Of a stretch of DNA of 64,000 nucleotides, positions 57,266-64,000 are shown in pieces. The DNA comes from Acerihabitans arboris (GTDB taxonomy: Bacteria; Pseudomonadota; Gammaproteobacteria; Enterobacterales; Enterobacteriaceae). A model generated the notes under the pieces. It was not told where the DNA came from. It ran no database searches and saw only the letters and a program-made list of their open reading frames with translations. Every line of letters starts with the position of its first letter. Positions within the stretch are counted from its first letter, which is position 1. A program made the position numbers and the translations under genes. The stretch is taken from assembly GCF_010131535.1 (NCBI RefSeq), contig NZ_WUBS01000003.1:1-64000 (forward strand), written 5' to 3'.

Positions 57266-58887
57266 AATGCTCCCGTCATGAGGGCGTTGGTCCGGTGGCC
57301 CAGCAGGTCATCCAGCCAGGTGGTGCGCATTTCCGGCACCGACGCCAGCAGGGTTTCGGTATAGGCATGCATCGGCTGGCTGAACACCTGCGCGGTGGCG
57401 CCGCTGGCGACGATGTTGCCCTGGTACATCACCGCCACCTGGTGAGCGATACGTTTGACCGTGCCGAGGTCGTGGGTAATAAACAAATAGGACAGGCCCA
57501 GTTGGTCCTGCAACTGCCGCAGCAGGTTAAGCACCTCTTCCGCCACCAGGGGATCGAGCGAAGAGGTGGCCTCGTCGCAAATGATCAGATCCGGCCTGGC
57601 CGCCAGCGCCCGGGCGATGCAGATGCGCTGTTTCTGGCCGCCGGAAAGTTCGCCCGGATAGCGGTCAATCAGCCCGGGGGACAATTCGGTCAGCCGCAGC
57701 AGTTCCAAGACCTGATGACGCACCTGCTGGCGCGACAGGCCAAAATAGAAGGCCACCGGCCGTCCTACCAGTTCCAGGATGGTCTGGCGCGGATTCAGCG
57801 CCACGTCCGGCAGTTGGTAAATCATCTGTAGCCGGCGCAAGGTCTCCTTGCCGCGCCGTTGATAACGGTTATCCAGCGGCTTGCCGTCAAAGATGACTTG
57901 GCCTTCGGTATCCGGCAGCAGGCCGACCAGCGCCCGGGCCAGAGTGCTTTTGCCGCTGCCCGACTCGCCGATCACCGCCAGCGTCTGGCCGCGATGCAAG
58001 GTCAGGTTGACGTCGCGTACCACCGTTTGCCGGTTATAGCCGGTACTGAGATCCTTGATGCGCAACAGCGGCAGGCTGGGTCCGCCGGCGCGATCGTGGA
58101 TCGGCGCGCCGTTGCTCTGACGTTCGGCCACCAGACGCCGGGTATACTCCTGGGCCGGATGCTGGAGAATGGCGGCGGTGGTGTGGGTTTCCACTTCCCG
58201 GCCGTGGCGCAGCACCATGATCCGGTCGGCAATCTGCGCCACCACCGCCAAATCATGGGTGATATACAAGGCGGCGGTATTAAACTCGCGCACCAGCTTG
58301 CGCAGCATCACCAGTACTTCAATCTGGGTGGTCACGTCCAAGGCGGTGGTCGGCTCATCCATCACCAGCAAATCCGGCCTGCAGGACATGGCCATGGCCA
58401 CCATGGCCCGCTGCAGTTGGCCACCGGACAGTTGATGGGGATAACGCTTGCCGATATTTTCCGCATCGGGCAAATCCAGGGCGCGAAATAACGTCACCGC
58501 CCAGGTTTTTACCTCAGCCCGGGTCATCAGGCCATGGCGCAGCGGCCCTTCGCATACCTGGCGGCCGATCGTCAGCGCCGGATTAAACGCCGCCGCCGCG
58601 CTCTGCGCCACATAGGCCACCCGTCTGCCGCGCAAATCCCGCCGTTCGGCGGAAGAGAGCGTCAGGATGTCGACGCCGGCAAGCCATACTTCGCCGCCGC
58701 TGATACGGCACCCCTGGCGGGCATAACCCAGCGCCGCCAGCCCGATAGTGGATTTACCGGCGCCGGACTCGCCGATCAGTCCCAGCACTTCGCCGCGTGC
58801 CAGGGTCAGGGAAATATCCTGCACCAGCGGAACGTCATGCTGCGCCTCGACGCGCAGGTTGCGCATTTCCAGAATAGCGTTGCTCAT
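57262..58887 (-). CDS. Double-domain ATPase of the peptide ABC importer
   Basis: The 541-residue protein contains two ABC ATPase domains in one chain, as in GsiA or YejF, and corresponds to DppD plus DppF fused. Walker A motifs are GESGAGKST near 37 and GESGSGKST near 320; signatures are LSGGQLQRAMVA and LSGGQKQRICIA; both switch histidines (YITHD, FITHD) are present. The ATG at 58887 follows GGGGAC and overlaps the permease stop; the frame stays open to 59184 only as a read across the permease gene. Confidence 0.9.
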   Translation of the reverse strand: MSNAILEMRNLRVEAQHDVPLVQDISLTLARGEVLGLIGESGAGKSTIGLAALGYARQGCRISGGEVWLAGVDILTLSSAERRDLRGRRVAYVAQSAAAAFNPALTIGRQVCEGPLRHGLMTRAEVKTWAVTLFRALDLPDAENIGKRYPHQLSGGQLQRAMVAMAMSCRPDLLVMDEPTTALDVTTQIEVLVMLRKLVREFNTAALYITHDLAVVAQIADRIMVLRHGREVETHTTAAILQHPAQEYTRRLVAERQSNGAPIHDRAGGPSLPLLRIKDLSTGYNRQTVVRDVNLTLHRGQTLAVIGESGSGKSTLARALVGLLPDTEGQVIFDGKPLDNRYQRRGKETLRRLQMIYQLPDVALNPRQTILELVGRPVAFYFGLSRQQVRHQVLELLRLTELSPGLIDRYPGELSGGQKQRICIARALAARPDLIICDEATSSLDPLVAEEVLNLLRQLQDQLGLSYLFITHDLGTVKRIAHQVAVMYQGNIVASGATAQVFSQPMHAYTETLLASVPEMRTTWLDDLLGHRTNALMTGAL

Positions 58888-59714
58888 GCGTCGTCCCCTA
58901 CGGAGAGATGGTCCCGCGCCAGCAGCCAGTCCACCACCATATTGACGCCGATGGTCAGCAAGGCGATGGCCGCGGCCGGATACAGCGGCGCCAACTGGCC
59001 GAAGTTGATCGCCTGGGCGTTGTCGCGCACCATGCTGCCCCAGTCGGCATAGGGCGGCTGGATCCCCAGCCCCAGGAAACTGAGGCCGGCGATAAACAGG
59101 AAGGTAAAGCAAAAACGCATACCGAACTCCGCCAGCAGCGGCGGGATGGCGTTGGGCAGGATTTCCCTGGTCAGGATCCACCACAGGCCCTCGCCGCGCA
59201 GCCGGGCCGCTTCCACATACTCCTGGCAGACGATGCCCTGGGCCACCAGCCTGGCCAGCCGGAATACCCGGGTGGCGTCCAGCAGCGCGATGGTCATCAC
59301 CAGCACCGGAATCGAGGTCCCCATCACCGACAGCACGATCAGGGCCAAAATAAGCACCGGAATCGACATCAGCGTGTCCACCACCCGGGTTAGCGCCAGG
59401 TCGACCCAGCGGCCATGGATGGCGGCGGTGAAGCCGGTGATGATACCAATGATAAAAGAGCTGAAGGTGATCGCCAGCGCAATGGCGATGGTGGTGCGCG
59501 CGCCATACAGAATACGCGACAGCATGTCGCGTCCCAGGCTGTCGGTGCCGAGCGGCATGTGCGCCGACGGCAACATCCAGATATCGCCGATGGTATCGGT
59601 TTCGTTATGCGGCGCCAGCCAGGGAGCGAAGACGGCGCCGATCAGGTTGACGGCGATAATCGCCAGGCCGATGATGGCCGGGATGGGCAGCGCAGTGCCT
59701 TTGATTCTTTCCAT
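58884..59714 (-). CDS. Peptide ABC transporter permease, DppC type
   Basis: The 276-residue protein has an N-terminal OppC-N helix, the segment MLPSAHMPLGTDSLGRDMLSR and the EAA loop EAARLRGEGLWWILTREILPN near residue 160. About six membrane segments are visible. It pairs with the DppB-type permease 3 bp upstream and overlaps the ATPase gene by 4 bp. Confidence 0.9.
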   Translation of the reverse strand: MERIKGTALPIPAIIGLAIIAVNLIGAVFAPWLAPHNETDTIGDIWMLPSAHMPLGTDSLGRDMLSRILYGARTTIAIALAITFSSFIIGIITGFTAAIHGRWVDLALTRVVDTLMSIPVLILALIVLSVMGTSIPVLVMTIALLDATRVFRLARLVAQGIVCQEYVEAARLRGEGLWWILTREILPNAIPPLLAEFGMRFCFTFLFIAGLSFLGLGIQPPYADWGSMVRDNAQAINFGQLAPLYPAAAIALLTIGVNMVVDWLLARDHLSVGDDA

Positions 59715-59717
59715 AGC

Positions 59718-60668
59718 TTACCTCGCATGCCTGAGTCGGGGGTTGCACCACATCGCCAGCAGATCGGCTAGGGTGTTCAACAGGATATAGGTGCCGCCGA
59801 ACAGCATTCCACAGGCCTGCACCACCGGCAGGTCGCGTTTGGTCACCGCGTCCACCATCAGTTGTCCGATGCCGGGATAGACAAACACCACCTCGACCAG
59901 GATCACCCCCACCACCAGGTAGGCGAGGTTGAAGGCAATGACGTTGATAATCGGCGCCAGCGCATTGGGCAGCGCATGGCCCATCACGATGCGCCATTTA
60001 GGGATGCCCTTCAGCACCGCGGTTTCGATATAGCTGCTGGACATCACCGCCCCTACCGAAGCGCGGGTCATGCGCAGCATATGCGCCAGCACCACCAGCA
60101 CCAGCGTGAACATCGGCAGCGTGCAGTTATACAGCCGATCGGCCAGGCCGGCGTCCGGGTTGACCATCGCCAGGCTGGGAAACCAGGCCTGGCGAACGGC
60201 CAGGAACATCACCAGCAGATAACCGACAAAAAATTCCGGTACCGAAATACTGAGCAGCGTCAGAGTATTGGCCAGCCGGTCGAACAGCGAACCGCGCCAG
60301 ATGGCCGAAGCGATGCCCAGCAGCACCGCCAGCGGGATGGCGATCAGCGCCGCGTAGGTCGCCAAAAACAGGGTATTGCCCAGGCGCGGCAGCAGTTCCG
60401 CGGCTATCGGCCGGCCGTTGGCCAGCGACGTGCCGAGATTGCCGTGCAAAATGCCGATCAGCCATTGCAGATAGCGCTGCAGCGCCGGTTGCCCCAGCCC
60501 CAGTTGCTCGCGCAGGGCGGCAACGGTTTCCGGCGTGCCGTTCTGGCCCAGAATGGCGCTGGCGACATCGCCGGGCAGCATTTCCGTGCCGATGAAGATC
60601 AGCATCGATACCAGCCACAACGTCAGCACCCCCAGCAACAGCCGTTGCAGGATATGTTTTTTCATCAT
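59718..60668 (-). CDS. Peptide ABC transporter permease, DppB type
   Basis: The 316-residue inner-membrane protein has the DppB/OppB start (ILQRLLLGVLTLWLVSMLIF), DVASAILGQNGTPETVAALREQLG near 35, and the EAA-like loop ETAVLKGIPKWRIVMGHALPNAL near 210. Its start overlaps the stop of the binding-protein gene by 4 bp, and the DppC-type gene starts after 3 bp. Confidence 0.9.
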   Translation of the reverse strand: MMKKHILQRLLLGVLTLWLVSMLIFIGTEMLPGDVASAILGQNGTPETVAALREQLGLGQPALQRYLQWLIGILHGNLGTSLANGRPIAAELLPRLGNTLFLATYAALIAIPLAVLLGIASAIWRGSLFDRLANTLTLLSISVPEFFVGYLLVMFLAVRQAWFPSLAMVNPDAGLADRLYNCTLPMFTLVLVVLAHMLRMTRASVGAVMSSSYIETAVLKGIPKWRIVMGHALPNALAPIINVIAFNLAYLVVGVILVEVVFVYPGIGQLMVDAVTKRDLPVVQACGMLFGGTYILLNTLADLLAMWCNPRLRHAR

Positions 60669-62251
60669 GACTCCAGCCAGACCCGTTCAGCCAGACGGCC
60701 TCCCATAAAGTTGAACATCGGATGGGATCGCGCGCCGCCGACCTTATTGCTGGTGGCGTCCAGGTAGTCGCCGAACAGCGGGATCATCGCCCCGCCGTTG
60801 TCGCGCACGATGCTTTGCAGCTCGCCATAGATCTGCGCCCGCCGCCCTTCATCCAGCAGTGAACGGGCCTGCAGCAGCAGGGCGTCGAATTTGTCGTCCT
60901 GCCAGTGGGAATCGTTCCATTTGGCGGTGGACTGGTAGGCGGTGGAAAACATCTGGTCGGCGGTCGGGCGGCCGCCCCAATATCCCATGGAGAACGGCGC
61001 TTTCATCCAGACATCGTCCCAATAGCTGTCCGCCGGCTGGCGTTTGATACTGACCTGCAACCCGGCTTTTCCGGCCTGTCCCTGGAACAGCGCGGCCGCA
61101 TCCAGCGCCCCGGCAAAAGCGGCATCGGAGGAAGACAGCTCCAGATTAAGGCTGTCCAGCCCGGCCTGCTTCAGATAGAACTTCGCCTTGTCGGGATCGT
61201 AAGCGCGCTGGGGCAGTTCATGGTTGAAGAAACGGTCGGTTTTCGGGATCGGGTGGTCGTTGCCCACCGAGCCGTAGCCGCGCAGGACGGTAGCGAGGAT
61301 TTTCTCACGATCGATACCGTGTTTTATCGCCAGGCGCACATCGTTACTGTTGAACGGCGCCACCCTGCAGTCCATCAGGAAAGTGAAATGCTGCCCGCCG
61401 GAAGAGCGGATAATCTTGACCGCCGGACTGCGCTTAAGAAAATCAACCGTTTTGAAATCGACCCGGTTAATCGCATGGACCTGCCCGGAGATCAGCGCAT
61501 TGGTGCGGGCGGTGGGATCATTGATCACCAGCACCTCGACGGCATCCACCCAGGCGCGATCCGGCTTCCAGTAGTTAGGATTGCGCTTGAACAGCGACCG
61601 CACCCCCGGTTCATAATGGTCAAAGACAAAACCACCGGTGCCAATCGGCCGCGACCAGTCGGTGAACCCATTGGGCACCACCACCAGGTGATAGTCCGCC
61701 AGCAGGTAAGGCAGGTCGGCATTGCCGTGGTCGAGGGTGATGCTGACGCCGCCGTCGGCGGTTTTGTCCAGTGCGGTGATGCTGGCAAGCTGGGTGCGGA
61801 TGGCGCTGCGCGATTTTTCGCCCCGGTGCAGGTTGATGGAATAGATTATATCATCGGCACCCAGGGTTTTGCCGTTATGGAAGGTGACCCCCTGGCGCAC
61901 CTTAAACCGCCATTCGGTCGCGCCGGGTTTGGCTTCCCAGCTTTCAAGCAGCTCCGGCGTGGCCTTATTCTGCTCATCGATTTCAATTAGGCCGTTCATC
62001 AGCATATAGGCCTGGTTCAACGGCACCCAGTCGCTGAACAATGTCGGATCTAGTGTATCGCTGGTGTTTCCGCCGGACATGCCAAGCTTGAGGGTGCCGC
62101 CTTTTTTTGGCGCCGGCGCGGCAAGGGCGGCAAACGGAGAGAATGATACCGCCGTGGCAATACCCAATGCGGAGGCAGCGGTGATAAAACCACGACGGTT
62201 CAGTCGGGCATCCCGGAGTAATTGCGTCAAAGGGGAATGGTCATCTTTCAT
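60665..62251 (-). CDS. Tat-exported peptide-binding protein, DppA/OppA family
   Basis: The 528-residue protein is a family 5 solute-binding protein. It has a twin-arginine signal (LNRRGFITAASALGIA, about residues 17-32; R19-R20) with cleavage near AALAA, then GGTLKLGMSGG and the conserved block RFKVRQGVTFHNGKTLGADDIIYS. Tat export means it folds in the cytoplasm first. GGAG precedes the ATG. It is first in a five-gene operon ending with an S15-type hydrolase. Ligand: a peptide or peptide-like compound. Confidence 0.88.
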   Translation of the reverse strand: MKDDHSPLTQLLRDARLNRRGFITAASALGIATAVSFSPFAALAAPAPKKGGTLKLGMSGGNTSDTLDPTLFSDWVPLNQAYMLMNGLIEIDEQNKATPELLESWEAKPGATEWRFKVRQGVTFHNGKTLGADDIIYSINLHRGEKSRSAIRTQLASITALDKTADGGVSITLDHGNADLPYLLADYHLVVVPNGFTDWSRPIGTGGFVFDHYEPGVRSLFKRNPNYWKPDRAWVDAVEVLVINDPTARTNALISGQVHAINRVDFKTVDFLKRSPAVKIIRSSGGQHFTFLMDCRVAPFNSNDVRLAIKHGIDREKILATVLRGYGSVGNDHPIPKTDRFFNHELPQRAYDPDKAKFYLKQAGLDSLNLELSSSDAAFAGALDAAALFQGQAGKAGLQVSIKRQPADSYWDDVWMKAPFSMGYWGGRPTADQMFSTAYQSTAKWNDSHWQDDKFDALLLQARSLLDEGRRAQIYGELQSIVRDNGGAMIPLFGDYLDATSNKVGGARSHPMFNFMGGRLAERVWLES

Positions 62252-62449
62252 TTATTTTTGCTCCATAAGGTTTGACCCGGTGTTAAAAACTCACACGCTT
62301 ACCGCTGGTTGGATGAGTCTGATTTATATCAAAAGAAATTGGTGTGCTTGTATGAATATTTATCATGAGACTATGCGATAAACGTGCGGCATAACACCCA
62401 CAAACACGATATTTTATTCACACTCAAGAATAGGAAGGGAAATAACAGC

Positions 62450-62722
62450 GTGGAACTGCATACTGTGGTCGGCTTAATAGGCGTATTTGGCTACCTGCTG
62501 GCCTATGCGCTGGTGCAGATGCGTAAATTACTCATTGAATCAAATATTTATGCTGCACTCAACATCGTAGGCGGAGCGTGCGGACTCTATTCACTCAGTC
62601 ATGATTTTAATTTAGCGGCGTTTATTTCACAGTCCATGTGGCTAATTTTCACGCTGATTGGCATGCATGCTTCCAGAAAGCGGCGTTTGAATCTGAGAAA
62701 TAAGATTCCGCCGGCCGCGTGA
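62450..62722 (+). CDS. Small membrane protein, CBU_0592-like
   Basis: The 90-residue protein has three hydrophobic segments: VVGLIGVFGYLLAYALVQM, IYAALNIVGGACGLYSL and AAFISQSMWLIFTLIGM. This matches the small CBU_0592-like membrane family of unknown function. I chose a GTG at 62450, because AAGGGA lies upstream and the first membrane segment starts soon after; the frame is open from an ATG at 62384. It sits on the other strand between the peptide operon and the LysR gene. Confidence 0.55.
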   Translation: MELHTVVGLIGVFGYLLAYALVQMRKLLIESNIYAALNIVGGACGLYSLSHDFNLAAFISQSMWLIFTLIGMHASRKRRLNLRNKIPPAA

Positions 62723-62775
62723 AATTAAATTAACCGCTTATGTTATTGTCATCGGTTTTTCTTATTTTATCATCA
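62723..62775 (+). terminator. Weak terminator-like hairpin
   Basis: AACCG and CGGTT near 62731 and 62752 can pair over a 16-base loop and are followed by TTTCTTATTTTA. The stem is only five pairs, so this is tentative. It would end the small membrane-protein gene. Confidence 0.3.
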
Positions 62776-62887
62776 CAGATAATAATATTTTAATATGGCT
62801 GCTTATGGTTTATCCTGCCGGATATCAGGCCGGGCAACCTGAAATACGCTTATTGGCTGGATAGAGGTCACATAATTAAACCCCGCT

Positions 62888-63787
62888 TTAAGGCAGAGCG
62901 CTGGATTGCAGCCACTGGGTCACCCGGCGAATAACCGGCCGGGTAAACCGGTCCTGCGGCGTCAGTAAAAAACATTTGCCATTGGCCGCCAGCTTGCCCG
63001 CATGAGCCGCCACCAGCTCGCCGCGATTAAGCTGTTCCTGTACCAGCCCCTCCCACCCCAGCAAGATACCGTCGCCCTTCACCGCCGCCTGCACCAGGAA
63101 CGGATAGTTATTGGCGCGCCAGGTACGGGGCGGAAAAAAGGTGGTTATTCCCTGGGACGCAAACCAGTCCCGCCAGCCGGTCCATTCACGCTGCGGATCG
63201 TCTTGCACCAGCAGGGTATGATTGAGCAGATCCGCGGCGTCGGTCAGCATACCGATCCGCGCCAGGCAGGATGGCGAACACATCGGATAGCAAATCTCGT
63301 CAAACAGCGCGATGCCCTGGTACCCCGGCGGCAGCTCGCGCAGGTAAAAAATCGCCAGATCGAATTCGGACGGCTTGAGATCGGCAAAGCTGTCGGACGT
63401 CTTGATGCGGATCTGCAGTTCAGGCATTTCATGGCGCAGCGTTGACAGCCGCGAACTCAGCCATAACGATCCCATGGCGGCGGTGCAGGCGATGGTCACC
63501 TGAGGCAAACCGCTCCATCCCATCACTTCCGCCGTCGACTGGGCAATATCCGCCAGGTGCCTGCGCACCTGGGTGGCATACACTTCGCCGCGCGGCGTAA
63601 GCTGCACCTGCCGCTGCGACCGCAGGAACAGTTTGCATCCCAGCATTTGCTCGAGTTGAATAATCTGCCGGCTGATGGCGCTTTGCGTCAGGCTCAACTC
63701 TTCCGCCGCGCGGGAAAAATTGCAATAGCGCGCCACGCATTCAAACGCCACCAAGGTATTGAGCGGCGGCAAGGGTTCAATTTGCAT
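62888..63787 (-). CDS. LysR-family regulator, GcvA type
   Basis: The 299-residue protein has an N-terminal LysR helix-turn-helix (FSRAAEELSLTQSAISRQIIQLE, about residues 24-46) and an effector domain of the GcvA-like group (LPPLNTLVAFECVARY start). It is 636 bp upstream of the peptide-import operon, in the same direction. It may control this operon, but a small opposite-strand gene lies between and no clear operator was found, so this is inference from position. Confidence 0.85.
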   Translation of the reverse strand: MQIEPLPPLNTLVAFECVARYCNFSRAAEELSLTQSAISRQIIQLEQMLGCKLFLRSQRQVQLTPRGEVYATQVRRHLADIAQSTAEVMGWSGLPQVTIACTAAMGSLWLSSRLSTLRHEMPELQIRIKTSDSFADLKPSEFDLAIFYLRELPPGYQGIALFDEICYPMCSPSCLARIGMLTDAADLLNHTLLVQDDPQREWTGWRDWFASQGITTFFPPRTWRANNYPFLVQAAVKGDGILLGWEGLVQEQLNRGELVAAHAGKLAANGKCFLLTPQDRFTRPVIRRVTQWLQSSALP

Positions 63788-64000
63788 CGGAGAGAGGCCT
63801 CAAAAATAGAACGGAGTACAATGCCATGATGATGAGATTACCACCAGATACATCTGTTTTATAATCCTGGAAAAGTCAGGTAAAATCCTTATCCCCTCAT
63901 CAGCTTACCATTCGTTGCATACCGTTGCCTTTACGTATTTAGCGCCGGTGCGGATATCGCCAGCAAGAAATTATGGCAACGTTAAGCTTAATAGGCCGCT

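Noticed and set aside
58888-59184. N-terminal extension of the double ATPase
   Set aside because: The 99 residues are an out-of-frame read of the permease gene; ATG 58887 overlaps the permease stop and has a ribosome site.
59862-61990. Long plus-strand frames of 301 and 361 codons
   Set aside because: Antisense to the permease and binding-protein genes and rich in His, Arg and Gln, as expected of shadow frames.

Overview
The window looks like chromosomal DNA of a gammaproteobacterium of the order Enterobacterales. The gene families (RhiN/RhiT-type rhamnogalacturonide utilisation, a PutA bifunctional proline enzyme, a YahK-type alcohol dehydrogenase, a YdgJ-like oxidoreductase, BhsA/McbA-type and MarA-type small proteins, a Bcr-type drug exporter) fit a plant- or insect-associated genome near Dickeya, Brenneria or Sodalis. 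This placement is an inference from protein resemblance only. The chromosome appears to be eroding: there are remnants of IS66 and IS3 elements, two decayed aldo/keto reductase genes, a truncated nucleotide-transporter gene, a headless MFS gene, a headless DUF1593 gene and scraps of an integrative conjugative element. I saw no rRNA, tRNA or CRISPR array.

Layout. 1-225: end of an IS66 element. 0.4-3.4 kb: operon of a DeoR regulator, a class I mannose-6-phosphate isomerase, 3-hexulose-6-phosphate synthase and 6-phospho-3-hexuloisomerase, with a perfect operator-like palindrome in front. 3.8-8.5 kb: polar amino-acid-type ABC importer plus MmgE/PrpD enzyme, divergent from a LysR regulator; then a HAD phosphatase and an MFS transporter. 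10.9-11.9 kb: unidentified small reading frames cut by an IS66 remnant. 12-17.5 kb: rhamnogalacturonide operon (zinc dehydrogenase, rhiT, rhiN) with a LacI-family regulator upstream and two LacI-type operators between them. 17.5-26 kb: CynX-like transporter, truncated nucleotide transporter, SDR, alcohol dehydrogenase, Gfo/Idh/MocA oxidoreductase and aldehyde dehydrogenase.

26-42 kb is an island of redox and detoxification-type genes: two tandem LysR regulators, four aldo/keto reductase loci (two full length, one with an internal deletion, one 5'-truncated), a flavodoxin, a secreted cupin, three SDR/MDR dehydrogenases, a four-gene run of exported hydrolases (CMD protein, two alpha/beta hydrolases, metallo-beta-lactamase fold) and an exported FMN-binding protein. 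A shared 24-bp motif lies in front of two or three of these transcription units and may mark a small LysR regulon.

42-51 kb is scarred: facing fragments of a DUF1593 gene and an MFS gene, a Bcr-type exporter, an intact DUF1593 protein, IS3/IS66 scraps, a lipoprotein serine protease, an integrase fragment and a frameshifted traG. 51-64 kb is well preserved: a PutA that lacks the N-terminal ribbon-helix-helix repressor domain, and a tightly coupled operon for a Tat-exported peptide-binding protein, two permeases, a double ATPase and an S15-type hydrolase, followed by a small membrane protein and a LysR regulator.
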